From the IMG/VR virus record IMGVR_UViG_3300042691_021079, positions 1-26,409 of that record: 26,409 nt of DNA; one strand, written 5' to 3'. The stretch comes from a virus. Position 1 is the stretch's first letter; each line of letters opens with the position of its first letter. The notes under the pieces were generated by a model. That model saw only the letters and a list, made by a program, of their open reading frames with translations. It did no database searches and was not told the DNA's origin. The translations under genes were made by a program, and so were the position numbers. Shown here in pieces: positions 1-7,286 of the stretch.

Positions 1-428
1 CTAGTGGCGTAGACGATTGAGTCCGGGAAAAGCCAGTTATTACCTTGCCTCGGGCTCAAGCCGGCGTGAACCACTCTAGTTCTGACCAGTTCGTCCAGTC
101 TACTGAAAATCCCCAGGACTTCTTGTGAAAGGGCTGGTCGTAGATTGTGAGCAGTAGGTGACTTTCTAACGAAGAAGGCTAGATCGTCATCCAGCATGAT
201 TATCGGTTCGTTACCTAGACCCCGTTTTACGGCCTCGTCGACTAGCCACTGCCGCACCCCGGCCAGCGGCACCGGGGGCCGCGCGATGGCGTTTCGACCG
301 GCTCTAATATGGCTCTCGACCTCCTCAGCAGGTGCCACTAGGGTAGTGTATGCCCGCGCCTCAGGGCCGATATTAGACCAAGTGAATTGGGCTTGCAGTC
401 TGTCTCTAGTTGGGATGAAAATTCTCAT
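1..428 (-). CDS. TET-associated-type glycosyltransferase (partial, C terminus off window)
   Basis: This open frame runs from an ATG at 428 to the left edge of the window, giving about 142 residues without a stop. The start has a good ribosome binding site (AGGAG, 7 bases upstream) and lies 12 bases after the stop of the hypermodification gene upstream, so the two are probably cotranslated. The protein begins MRIFIPTRDR, followed at about residues 28-33 by YTTLVA and at about 86-92 by IMLDDDL. A short N-terminal strand of the form IFIPT(K/R).R and a hydrophobic strand ending in a DDD metal and nucleotide-sugar binding motif are features I know from TET/JBP-associated glycosyltransferases (TAGT, GT-A fold) of phages with modified bases. 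These are predicted to attach sugars to hydroxymethylated pyrimidines in DNA. The family call is from recall of motifs, and the sugar and the base are unknown. Confidence 0.66.
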   Translation of the reverse strand, partial: MRIFIPTRDRLQAQFTWSNIGPEARAYTTLVAPAEEVESHIRAGRNAIARPPVPLAGVRQWLVDEAVKRGLGNEPIIMLDDDLAFFVRKSPTAHNLRPALSQEVLGIFSRLDELVRTRVVHAGLSPRQGNNWLFPDSIVYAT

Positions 429-440
429 GCGATACTCCTA

Positions 441-1319
441 TTATCGAGTCGGCTTGAATTTTGATCTCGGTCTACCCTCACCTAGTTCAACTCTGAGATA
501 TTTGTCCACTTCACAGAGATTGAATTGAATATCAGTAACTCCGAACTCAATTCCCGGCGTGGGAAAAGAATTCGGTAGGGCGGACTTATTTTCGTCAACC
601 AGACGAAGAAGCTCTTGCATCTCCTGTAGAGCCTTGTCCTGACTCATTCCGAGATCAGTCGGTCTTCCATGTAATCTATTGAGACCTCGGATGGCTCCGG
701 GTCCGGCCGGTGTCCAGGATAATTTATCGTGGCAGTCATTCAAGACTGCTGTCTCCATCATATCCAGCAACACTTCTTTTCTCATAAACGGGCCGAACCC
801 GTTCACACTACTGAGAACATTAGAAACGGCCTGCCAGGACTTGGTCGTTCTAGCGACCTCTATGATCTTACCCAGCTTCATCCTGAAAGCTGTGAGATAG
901 TGATTCACCACCACTTGTTCTTTCGGCGCAGAAATGCCGCCATTCGTAATGATGTATGCCCCGGTGAAAACTTTCTTTCCCGAAGCGGCCCGCTTGGCAG
1001 CCTGCTCAATTAGGAAATCTGGTCTCCAAGAGTTCTGGTAGCCGATTTGTTCGGCAAACTCTATCGTGCCGAAGTATCTGAAGATGGCACAGTTGAGAGC
1101 TTGAATTTCAAGGTGCTGATCTAGATTCGGTAGATACCAGTTTTTTACGACCCACTCAGAAGTTCTATCGTGTTTTCGAAGGACGTTCGTGAACTTGTAT
1201 TCTCTTAAAATGGGATCTTTTGTCCAGCTTGATGCCTTTGGATCAGCCAGACGTCGTTCTCGTATCAAGTGTCTTTCAGAGAGGTAATACAGAAATTTGT
1301 CTAGAGAATCTCTATTCAT
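441..1319 (-). CDS. 5-hydroxymethyl-dU DNA kinase helical domain / aGPT-Pplase-family DNA hypermodification protein
   Basis: The protein has 292 residues. Near residues 21-60 it has ERRLADP, WTKDPIL and FTNVLRKHDRTS, the signature I associate with the helical domain of 5-hmdU DNA kinases and the related alpha-glutamyl/putrescinyl thymine pyrophosphorylases. Around 175-190 SSVNGFGPFMRKEVLLD looks like the helix-hairpin-helix segment of that DNA-glycosylase-like fold. A C-terminal block with SWTPAGPGAIRGLNRL and FNLCEVDKYLR completes the family pattern. In phages of the SP10, phiW-14, ViI and M6 type these enzymes act on 5-hydroxymethyluracil in finished DNA during thymine hypermodification. 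No P-loop kinase motif is visible, so a kinase partner, if needed, must be encoded elsewhere. The start has an excellent GGAGG five bases upstream. The gene follows a strong terminator and precedes a glycosyltransferase gene. Which step it catalyses is not decided by sequence alone. Confidence 0.78.
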   Translation of the reverse strand: MNRDSLDKFLYYLSERHLIRERRLADPKASSWTKDPILREYKFTNVLRKHDRTSEWVVKNWYLPNLDQHLEIQALNCAIFRYFGTIEFAEQIGYQNSWRPDFLIEQAAKRAASGKKVFTGAYIITNGGISAPKEQVVVNHYLTAFRMKLGKIIEVARTTKSWQAVSNVLSSVNGFGPFMRKEVLLDMMETAVLNDCHDKLSWTPAGPGAIRGLNRLHGRPTDLGMSQDKALQEMQELLRLVDENKSALPNSFPTPGIEFGVTDIQFNLCEVDKYLRVELGEGRPRSKFKPTR

Positions 1320-1330
1320 GACTACCTCCG

Positions 1331-1368
1331 AAAGAAAAGAAAAGAGGGGGCAGCTAGGCCGCCCCCTC
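1331..1368 (-). terminator. Rho-independent terminator after the winged-helix gene
   Basis: Read on the minus strand, GAGGGGGC pairs with GCCCCCTC (8 bp, 9-base loop) and is followed directly by TTTTCTTTTCTTT. It begins 6 bases after the stop of the 1374-1964 gene. This is the clearest intrinsic terminator in the window. It should separate the ssDNA-binding/winged-helix transcript from the hypermodification genes, which then need read-through or a promoter not seen here. Confidence 0.88.
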
Positions 1369-1373
1369 GCGGC

Positions 1374-1964
1374 TTATTCAGCCGCTTCCGCCGAGCCGTT
1401 GACGGCCTCGAAACCGGCCTCTGTCAGATACAGATAGGTGGCTTCGCCGGAGGTTTCCATGCGGAGCAGGCCCTTTTCCACCAGAGAGGCGGCGATCTTC
1501 TGAACCGTCTTGGACTTCTTCTTCGTCTCGGTGACGACGGCGTCGACGTCGACCTGCGAAGAATTGATCAGGCTGACGTCATCAACTTCGCCGCGAGTCT
1601 TGATGACCTTGAGAAGGGCGATGCCCTCCTGCTCCGCCTTGCTCAGCTTCTTGGGCTTTTCGGCCGCCGGCTTCTTCTCGGCCTCGGCTGTCACGGTATA
1701 TTCGTGACCACCGTCTTCATGCGAAAGATAGCCAAATTTTCCAACGGCGTCGCGAGCGTAGGCCGCAATGTAGGCGGCATCATACTTCGCCGTCTTCGCC
1801 GGCTGGAAATTCGCCAGCATGTGAGCTTCCATGTCGGCATAGGTCACGGCGGCACCCTGTCCGAGCTCCCACACGGCTTTTCTCATTTGGCCGAACACGG
1901 TTGATTCACGAGTCGGCTTTTCGCCCAGGAACAGGGGCAGAGTCTTGTCGAGTTTCTTGGCCAT
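1374..1964 (-). CDS. tandem winged-helix-like DNA-binding protein, function unknown
   Basis: The protein has 196 residues. The C-terminal part (about 108-190) has the helix-helix-helix-wing pattern of a MarR-type winged helix: an ALLKVIKTRGE helix, a KSKTVQKIAASLVEKGLL recognition-type helix, then a GEATYLYLTEAGFEAV wing. The N-terminal part (about 20-90) has a second segment of similar spacing, with FGQMRKAVWEL first and KFGYLSHEDGGHEYTV as a wing. The two are joined by a Lys/Ala/Pro/Glu-rich linker (about 92-110). The gene is more GC-rich than its neighbours and largely avoids AGA and CTAG, as the major capsid gene does, which suggests strong expression. It has a GGAG ribosome site and a strong terminator behind it. 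It lies 17 bases after the ssDNA-binding-like gene, so the pair is probably one abundant DNA-binding transcript. I do not recognise the exact family. Confidence 0.7.
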   Translation of the reverse strand: MAKKLDKTLPLFLGEKPTRESTVFGQMRKAVWELGQGAAVTYADMEAHMLANFQPAKTAKYDAAYIAAYARDAVGKFGYLSHEDGGHEYTVTAEAEKKPAAEKPKKLSKAEQEGIALLKVIKTRGEVDDVSLINSSQVDVDAVVTETKKKSKTVQKIAASLVEKGLLRMETSGEATYLYLTEAGFEAVNGSAEAAE

Positions 1965-1981
1965 TGATATTCTCCAGGAGA

Positions 1982-2812
1982 TTAGAAGGCAGTGTGGTCG
2001 TCACTCAGATCGCGCTCAGCTGGAGCCTCAGAAGCAGTCTGAACTTCTCCGGCAAGAACGCTCTGACGAAGCATACCCGCTGCCTTGAACAGGTCTGCTC
2101 CGAATGGTAGGTCGGGAACTTTAGCGAAGTCCTCGACATTGTGGGAATACCAAGAACCTCGGTCATTGGTTTCCGGCACCGTTGTGATCTTATAGGCGTA
2201 GAAGAAGATCGCAGGGCGAACGGCCTTGCCCTTGTGAACTTCAACTTTACCGCGGATCATGTTGTTCCAACGCTTGGCCTTCTTGGCGAAGACCCCAGAA
2301 AATGGAATGACAGCCTGTTCAAAGACCCCGGTCGTGGGGTCGATGATCAAACAGATATATTCCATCGAGTTGACCACTTCGTTTCCGTGCTGGTCGAATC
2401 TCTTTCCTTTCGACTTTTCGTCTTGGCTCTCTGGTAGAGCGTCATAGAGCGTAGAGTCTTGCCCCATGTCATAGGCGATACCGCCGTTATTCGGCTTCCA
2501 GGCCTGATAGCGATGGCGAAACAGAACCGGGATAACCACAATGCCTTCATCGCCGTCATAGACTCTGCGAGTCGCGGAATTGATGAACATGCCGGCTAGG
2601 GCACCCTTGATGAACTTTTCATTGCCCTTGATGAGAGGCTTACTCAGGGCTTGCAGGATTCCGATATACGGAATCGTGAAGTCCTTTTCGCCGAAGTCTG
2701 AGTGCCCTTCTCCAGAACCCTCAAAAAAGTTGACTTCGGTTGAAAGTTGGCCGGTTTCGGCCACGGTTGGGAGATTTTCCGCTTGTTCAGTCTTGGCTTC
2801 AGTCTTCGCCAT
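1982..2812 (-). CDS. phage ssDNA-binding-like protein with acidic C-terminal tail
   Basis: The protein has 276 residues. After a flexible N terminus (about 1-45) comes FTIPYIGILQALSKPLIKG, then GMFINSATRRVYDGDEGIVVIPV and a FRHRYQAWKP segment. This arrangement recurs in a family of phage early proteins that are often left hypothetical and that I believe act in replication. The C terminus is disordered, acidic and ends in an aromatic residue (RDLSDDHTAF), like the tails of bacterial SSB and T7 gp2.5 that recruit partner enzymes. That feature supports ssDNA binding but does not prove it. The gene has its own likely promoter (2839-2866) and is followed by the winged-helix gene. It belongs to the DNA metabolism block after the helicase. 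The family assignment is moderate. Confidence 0.68.
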   Translation of the reverse strand: MAKTEAKTEQAENLPTVAETGQLSTEVNFFEGSGEGHSDFGEKDFTIPYIGILQALSKPLIKGNEKFIKGALAGMFINSATRRVYDGDEGIVVIPVLFRHRYQAWKPNNGGIAYDMGQDSTLYDALPESQDEKSKGKRFDQHGNEVVNSMEYICLIIDPTTGVFEQAVIPFSGVFAKKAKRWNNMIRGKVEVHKGKAVRPAIFFYAYKITTVPETNDRGSWYSHNVEDFAKVPDLPFGADLFKAAGMLRQSVLAGEVQTASEAPAERDLSDDHTAF

Positions 2813-2838
2813 TACCAGTCTCCTTGGGTATAGAAATC

Positions 2839-2866
2839 ATATTAGCAGGGTTTGCTCGTCTTGCAA
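2839..2866 (-). promoter_or_regulatory. sigma70-type promoter for the ssDNA-binding-like gene
   Basis: On the minus strand TTGCAA (2861-2866) and TAATAT (2839-2844) are separated by 16 bases. They lie in the 63-base gap upstream of the start at 2812, which is preceded by an AAGGAG ribosome site. The gap is otherwise AT-rich and empty. Confidence 0.55.
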
Positions 2867-2875
2867 GGGAAATTT

Positions 2876-3421
2876 TTACTTGACCACAGCCTTATGACCG
2901 TAGAAAACTCCCCACTGTTCAAGTGGAACCTGCACGCCACTTGCGATCTGTTCGCGCACGTATGCGCCAAATGTGCTATGGTGGATGTCTAGTGTCGTCT
3001 GAGGGGCAAAGCCTAATTCGCGAAGTCTTTCCGCAGCAGTAGAAGCCGCTTCAGATTCACCCTTCTGAAAAGAGATGCTGACGTTTCTCTTAATGATTCC
3101 GCCGTCGCCCCTCTGATCAATCCACTGATAGGCCTGCTGTTTCGCTTCTTTCGGAAGAGCGCCTACGTATATCTTAGTTGAAACCCTGAGTCCGTCGGCG
3201 GTTTTCACTTCCGACAATCCGAACTCGGTTAGAGTATCTGGGATGGCTCTGGTTTCAAGGGCGTTTATACGAAACTCAATTTCTTTGAGTTGCTCCTCGA
3301 GTTCTTCTTTCTGGGCTTTCAATCCCTGAAGTTCACGAACCTGTCTCGTGATCTTAGTTCTTAGATGTTCCGGAGAAGACTCCGGCTCTTCGGTGGTCTC
3401 GAAAAAGAAATCTTCGGCCAT
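2876..3421 (-). CDS. conserved phage protein with N-terminal coiled coil
   Basis: The protein has 181 residues. An acidic start (EDFFFETTEEPESSPE) is followed by a heptad-rich coiled coil at about 22-56 (LQGLKAQKEELEEQLKEIE). Then come a short LPDTLTEFGL-like segment and a mixed alpha/beta C-terminal domain with WIDQRGDGGIIKR and HHSTFGAYVREQIASG. I have seen this layout in phage proteins next to ssDNA-binding genes, but I know no demonstrated activity. The fold loosely recalls small DNA-end or nuclease-inhibitor proteins such as Gam, which would be only a guess. It lies 10 bases after the 111-residue gene and belongs to the DNA metabolism block. Confidence 0.62.
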   Translation of the reverse strand: MAEDFFFETTEEPESSPEHLRTKITRQVRELQGLKAQKEELEEQLKEIEFRINALETRAIPDTLTEFGLSEVKTADGLRVSTKIYVGALPKEAKQQAYQWIDQRGDGGIIKRNVSISFQKGESEAASTAAERLRELGFAPQTTLDIHHSTFGAYVREQIASGVQVPLEQWGVFYGHKAVVK

Positions 3422-3431
3422 GATGTTCCCC

Positions 3432-3767
3432 TTAAAGCGTGACTTCTACAGGAACGTAGAAACCTTTCGCTCCCTCTTGTCTAACATCCGGCCGCTCGTA
3501 ACGCAAATAGCGAATTTTCTCATAACCTAGTTCAGACAATACCGAACCGGCCAGCAGAAGAGATAGAGGGTCTCCACCAGACCAAAGGATGAAATCATTG
3601 TCCGCGTCGAAATTCCCCAGGAGAACACGGAGCTTCTTTCTGAACAATTCAGGGGTCTTACTGGTTCTGTCACTGGCGGTGAGAAGGAAAATAGGATTTC
3701 CATAAACCTGACAGGGAGAGACGTCGGCCTGATTCTTTGTAGCCTGGATGATGAAGACCCTAGACAT
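3432..3767 (-). CDS. small conserved phage protein, function unknown
   Basis: The protein has 111 residues. It opens with a beta-strand pattern (SRVFIIQATKN) and has SGGDPLSLLLAGSVLSELGY in the middle, which suggests a compact alpha/beta fold. Its start overlaps the end of the SNF2-type helicase gene by 8 bases, so it is translationally coupled to it. The position between a helicase and the ssDNA-binding block suggests a role in DNA replication or recombination, but nothing in the sequence identifies an activity. Confidence 0.66.
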   Translation of the reverse strand: MSRVFIIQATKNQADVSPCQVYGNPIFLLTASDRTSKTPELFRKKLRVLLGNFDADNDFILWSGGDPLSLLLAGSVLSELGYEKIRYLRYERPDVRQEGAKGFYVPVEVTL

Positions 3768-5472
3768 CGAAGTCTCCTCTTATATCAATTAGAGAGTCTG
3801 AAATATTCTGCTTGTTGCTCAGGGCCTTGTCTATTAAGACGTCAACTGTTCCCGGTGAATACAGATAATGATAAGTGACAGGAAGAGTCTGACCTATTCT
3901 ATAGCACCTATCATTAGCCTGTAGTTCCACCTCCAGAGAAAAATCCCTGGAATACCAGATGACCTCACTAGCGCAAGTAATATTCAGACCTATACCAGCG
4001 GCTTTAGCAGAAGCAAGGAAAACTTTTATTGAGGGGTCTTTGAAGAACCTATCTATATTCTTTTGTCTAGCCTCTGTTGGGGTCGTCCCGACGTAGTCAA
4101 CCCAGCCGATACCGGCCTCGGTTAAAGCTCTAGTCAACAGATGGAATTCACCTTCGAATTTGACCCAGATTATACATTTTCTACCGGGGGCCATTTCAGA
4201 AAGTATGTCAAGAACTGTAGAGACTCTATTATTCCGAAGCTCCTGTTTCAGTTCTTTTACGACCACTACGTCTTTTTCTTTCTGCTCTCTTCTCCAGATA
4301 ACACCGCCCACCACCTGCTGTAGTCTTATCAGTCTGGTGATCGCCATGGCCGAGGTCAAGACACCTTCGTCTAATTCGGCAATGAAGTCTTTCTTGAGAG
4401 AATTATACACCGTTCTTTGTTCTATTGTCAGGGGGACTTCTCTCTTCATTATTATCTTAGGAGGTAGATCCAGACAATCTTCCTTCAGAACTCTGAAGGT
4501 GTTGGCATCTATCAATCTGATTAACAGGTCTTCGTTCTTGTAGCCGGTGATTTTCTTGTTCTGGTAGCCGCCGAGGGTGCAGAAAGTATTTCTGAAAGCA
4601 TAAAAGCTAGAAGTCTTGAGGATGCTAGGACTCAAGAACTGAAATTGAGAATAAAGATCTTCGACTCCCTGAGATATCGGAGTTCCGGTGAGAATTCTAC
4701 GATACTTCGCCTTATGCGCCTGACTCAGAATGAACTTAGTCCTCTTTGAATTAGGATCTTTTATTCTAGAAGATTCGTCCACCACCAAGAGAATCTTACC
4801 AGAGTTTAGTAATTCGGAGAGAAATTTCTGTCCCGGTTCTCTAGAAAGAGTATCTATGTGGACAGCAATGATGCGTAAACCATCCTTGAAATCGATGGCC
4901 TTTTTAAGAGCAGTCGCCTCTTTCGGAGTAGGTTCTGCTACCGTATAGGCAGATAGTCTGGGAACGGCGTCACTTAGATGCTCTGGTATCTGCTGAGTAA
5001 CCCACTGTCTGTGAACTCCGTTCGGGGCGATTATTACCAGAGTGTCTATCTTACCTTTTTCTCCACCGTTCAAGAAAAGATTGGCTGCGTCGTCTAAAAG
5101 GGTCTTCGTCTTCCCTGTTCCCTGCTCCATGAAGTAACCGAAGAACTCTCTTCCCTTAGATTTCTTAAGTGCCTCTAGTTGATGCTTCAACGGGGGAAGT
5201 TTGAAGGGTATTTCGAAACAATCAGAACCACTGGTGGAAGTTCTGTTCTCGTGGATGGTTCTCTGGATTTTATACTTCTGAGCTCTCTTCGTGTATTCAA
5301 GATTGGGGTAGTGCTCAGAAAGATATAGGTGATTTTCTGTAGAGTTTTCGAAATATGCTACGCCCTTCAGAAGACGCTTCTTCCCGGGAAGGCCCCCGAA
5401 AATATTCAAGACGTCTATCGTGGCCTGACCAACGAAAAAGGACTTAGTATCGTCCGAGTCTACCGTAGGCAT
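3760..5472 (-). CDS. SNF2-family DNA helicase/translocase
   Basis: The protein has 570 residues from the chosen start. Motif I EQGTGKTKT is near 116-124, motif II VVDESSRIKD (a DESS variant of DEAH) near 231-239, and motif III ILTGTPIS near 260-267. Motifs V and VI follow near the C terminus (SAKAAGIGLN, then QANDRCYRIGQ), the arginine-finger form typical of SNF2 proteins. It is an ATP-driven dsDNA translocase, probably in phage replication, recombination or DNA remodelling. An upstream ATG at 5493 would add seven residues but lacks a ribosome site. The ATG at 5472 has GAGAG six bases upstream and overlaps the stop of the preceding tail gene as TAATG, so I chose it. The gene is thus coupled to a virion gene, an unusual junction between structural and replication modules. 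Confidence 0.92.
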   Translation of the reverse strand: MPTVDSDDTKSFFVGQATIDVLNIFGGLPGKKRLLKGVAYFENSTENHLYLSEHYPNLEYTKRAQKYKIQRTIHENRTSTSGSDCFEIPFKLPPLKHQLEALKKSKGREFFGYFMEQGTGKTKTLLDDAANLFLNGGEKGKIDTLVIIAPNGVHRQWVTQQIPEHLSDAVPRLSAYTVAEPTPKEATALKKAIDFKDGLRIIAVHIDTLSREPGQKFLSELLNSGKILLVVDESSRIKDPNSKRTKFILSQAHKAKYRRILTGTPISQGVEDLYSQFQFLSPSILKTSSFYAFRNTFCTLGGYQNKKITGYKNEDLLIRLIDANTFRVLKEDCLDLPPKIIMKREVPLTIEQRTVYNSLKKDFIAELDEGVLTSAMAITRLIRLQQVVGGVIWRREQKEKDVVVVKELKQELRNNRVSTVLDILSEMAPGRKCIIWVKFEGEFHLLTRALTEAGIGWVDYVGTTPTEARQKNIDRFFKDPSIKVFLASAKAAGIGLNITCASEVIWYSRDFSLEVELQANDRCYRIGQTLPVTYHYLYSPGTVDVLIDKALSNKQNISDSLIDIRGDFDV

Positions 5473-6308
5473 TAGATACTCTCTATGGTCCATGTAGAGG
5501 AGAAGGCGTTGAATTCTTCAGCTACAACCTTCCTAGTTTCGGTAAGTGTGCCATAGATTAAATTTCTCTGCAAGTTCGGAATGTTTTCGACGTCCAGATT
5601 GACGAGTAACTCTCTAGTGGTCTTTCTCCAGTAGTTCAAGTCATAGACGAAGCCGTTAACCTCTGCTTCTGTCAAGAATTCCATCTTAATGGAGGCCGAG
5701 ATTACAGGCCTTCCATCGAATAGGATTAGGTTTCCTGAATCTGTTCTTTCTCTTCGACCGCCAGAGTCCCCGAAGTCTACCGATGATCCATATTGATAAT
5801 TTTTCTGAGGGCTGTATCTTCTACCAACGAAGAGTCTTCCGATAGAGAAAGAAGTCTTGATGTAGTCAGATACAGTGACTCTTAGATATCTAAAGAACTG
5901 AGTGCTAGAAGCGTTCCAGAAAGCATGATTCAGTTCATAGCTTCCTAATCTGGGGTCAGTTAATTCATCGTAGGTGTAAGAAGTAGAATAAGGATCTACG
6001 AAATGACTCCAGGGGGATTTTCCGGTAAAGACAGTTGTCCATGAGCTTCCATTCGAGCTAACTTCTATTGTCCACCTAGAGTTCCAGGACATTGAATGGC
6101 TTAGTAAGGCCACGCAGTCAAATTGTCTGGGCTGCCCGAAGTCCCAGGTTATTGCGGAATTATCTGCGGTTATGGCCACGGCGTCGGCCGGACTGTAAGA
6201 AAGAAGATCTGAAGCCGGAGTGGCGCTAGACCTATTCGTCACCGTGGGGATATTAGAGATCGGCCAGAAGAAATTCTGCTCTATTGGAGAATAGAAAGCT
6301 ATGGTCAT
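5472..6308 (-). CDS. tail protein with discoidin (F5/8 type C)-like domain
   Basis: The protein has 278 residues. Residues about 40-155 have the pattern of a galactose-binding/discoidin beta-sandwich: ITWDFGQPRQFDCVALLSHS, then SRWTIEVSSNGSSWTTVFTG, and later FFRYLRVTVSDY. The C-terminal part (about 165-278) has RRYSPQKNYQYGSSVDFGDS and a FDGRPVISASIKMEFL stretch that look like a tail-attachment domain. The gene starts at the last base of the preceding 118-residue tail gene, so they are coupled. Its place after the tail tip and lysis genes suggests a tail-tip or side-fibre subunit that contacts surface sugars. The lectin-like function is inferred from the fold pattern. Confidence 0.66.
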   Translation of the reverse strand: MTIAFYSPIEQNFFWPISNIPTVTNRSSATPASDLLSYSPADAVAITADNSAITWDFGQPRQFDCVALLSHSMSWNSRWTIEVSSNGSSWTTVFTGKSPWSHFVDPYSTSYTYDELTDPRLGSYELNHAFWNASSTQFFRYLRVTVSDYIKTSFSIGRLFVGRRYSPQKNYQYGSSVDFGDSGGRRERTDSGNLILFDGRPVISASIKMEFLTEAEVNGFVYDLNYWRKTTRELLVNLDVENIPNLQRNLIYGTLTETRKVVAEEFNAFSSTWTIESI

Positions 6309-6664
6309 TACTCTGGTCCAAATAGAGTCAGTTGATCATAGACGCCAGATAAATCTCTACGGATTCGCTTAACAATGAAGTTCTTTCCGTTCAGTAACCC
6401 GAAGCGTCTATGGCGAAGAGTTATCGTTTCACCAATGGTGAAGTTCATACCTTCTTTTACTAGAACCACCCAGTCGCCTCTGTTGGTCTTTCTCAAATTC
6501 AGAAGGTGGGAGGCCAAGTTAGCCGCAGGTGATTCCGATGCAAAGGGAGTCTGCAACTGAAATTCCGTTGCGAGTGGCTCGTTGGTCTTTACAGTTGAGT
6601 CTTCTACCGTGGCCTTTCTAAACTCTACGGCAGCGAAATTCAATCTATTCAGATCTAGTGGCAT
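6308..6664 (-). CDS. small tail-tip protein resembling the C-terminal part of a phage tail hub
   Basis: The protein has 118 residues. It reads like the last domain of long siphovirus tail hub proteins: a segment with EFRKATVEDSTVKT, then SPAANLASHLLNLRKTNRGDW, then a beta-rich end (GETITLRHRRFGLLNGKNFIV). In related phages this normally follows the region ending in RNLTVQ within one hub protein. Here the 1076-residue hub has that RNLTVQ region but then carries other domains, and this piece is a separate gene about 1 kb downstream, beyond the lysis genes. Its start overlaps the o-spanin gene by 20 bases and its end overlaps the next gene by one base. The hub relationship is inferred from recall of the family. 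Confidence 0.6.
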   Translation of the reverse strand: MPLDLNRLNFAAVEFRKATVEDSTVKTNEPLATEFQLQTPFASESPAANLASHLLNLRKTNRGDWVVLVKEGMNFTIGETITLRHRRFGLLNGKNFIVKRIRRDLSGVYDQLTLFGPE

Positions 6665-6872
6665 CGCACTTCTCCAAATAGACGGCGTTATTCTTATCTA
6701 TTTGTTTCTTCGTTTCCTCAGTGTCCGATTTAGAGGAGTAAATCGGTGCGTAGGTGGCACAGAAATCAAGGGAGTTGTGTAGTTTAATCTCTCGTGAATC
6801 TATCGCGCACCCGGCTAGAGAACTCAGAATCGGTAATGAGACGATCATGAATGGCCTTAACATCGTCTGCAT
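6645..6872 (-). CDS. o-spanin (outer-membrane lipoprotein, Rz1-like)
   Basis: The protein has 75 residues. It has a short lipoprotein signal with lipobox SLAGC and the acylated cysteine at residue 22. The mature part has DFCATYAPIYSSKSDTEETK and QIDKNNAVYLEKC, a pattern I know from phage Rz1-like proteins. It should be anchored in the outer membrane and bind the i-spanin to fuse the membranes at the end of lysis. Its start lies inside the i-spanin gene in another frame (89-base overlap), the classical overlapping Rz/Rz1 arrangement. Starts at 6863 and 6848 are also possible. The one at 6848 has AAGG six bases upstream but would leave the signal without a positive residue. Confidence 0.82.
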   Translation of the reverse strand: MQTMLRPFMIVSLPILSSLAGCAIDSREIKLHNSLDFCATYAPIYSSKSDTEETKKQIDKNNAVYLEKCDATRSE

Positions 6873-7047
6873 CTTTCAGAACCTTTTCCAGTTGCTTCTC
6901 TGTCTCTGCGACTTCTCTTTTCAGAGAGGCGTTCTCCTGCTTAAGAGAACCCGCCCGTTCTATCTTCTTGAGACCGAAGAAGACCAGTAGAGAAGAAAGG
7001 AGGGAACCAAACCAGTTCCCTCCTAAAATTGAAGAGAGATTAAACAC
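6784..7047 (-). CDS. i-spanin (inner-membrane Rz-like)
   Basis: The protein has 87 residues. A single membrane segment lies near 12-26 (WFGSLLSSLLVFFG), followed by a basic stretch and a coiled coil at about 35-65 (ENASLKREVAETEKQLEKVL). It ends in DSEFSSRVRDRFTRD. Type II inner-membrane topology with a periplasmic coiled coil fits an i-spanin. It overlaps the holin-like gene by eight bases and has the o-spanin start embedded in its 3' end. This makes a Gram-negative host very likely. Confidence 0.83.
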   Translation of the reverse strand: MFNLSSILGGNWFGSLLSSLLVFFGLKKIERAGSLKQENASLKREVAETEKQLEKVLKDADDVKAIHDRLITDSEFSSRVRDRFTRD

Positions 7048-7231
7048 TCTCCTTGTCCTTTAGTAAGACCGCCACAAACGCACTGATTCCAGATAAAATC
7101 AGTGGAAGGTGGGTTCCAACTACTTCGGTCACCTCTGGTGAGACACCGAGCGCCAGTAGAAGAGCACTGATGCCCGCATAGGAAGAAGGCTCCTTAAGAC
7201 GAGCCAGAACATATGCTAACAACTTCTTCAT
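7040..7231 (-). CDS. holin-like small membrane protein
   Basis: The protein has 63 residues from the ATG at 7231, which has AAGGAGG just upstream. A longer in-frame start at 7282 has no such site, so the shorter form is preferred. Sequence: a basic N terminus (MKKLLAYVLARLKEPSS), then two hydrophobic stretches, YAGISALLLALGV and LPLILSGISAFVAVLL, separated by an acidic turn, and a charged C terminus. This is a common phage holin layout. It is followed immediately by the spanin genes. No endolysin gene adjoins it. Confidence 0.72.
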   Translation of the reverse strand: MKKLLAYVLARLKEPSSYAGISALLLALGVSPEVTEVVGTHLPLILSGISAFVAVLLKDKESV

Positions 7232-7286
7232 CTTTTCCTCCTTGGAAAGAGGCCTTTTACCACATAATAGAAGTATTTGCAATCGA

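Noticed and set aside
5473-5493. Upstream ATG for the SNF2-type helicase
   Set aside because: No ribosome site. The ATG at 5472 has GAGAG and a TAATG overlap.
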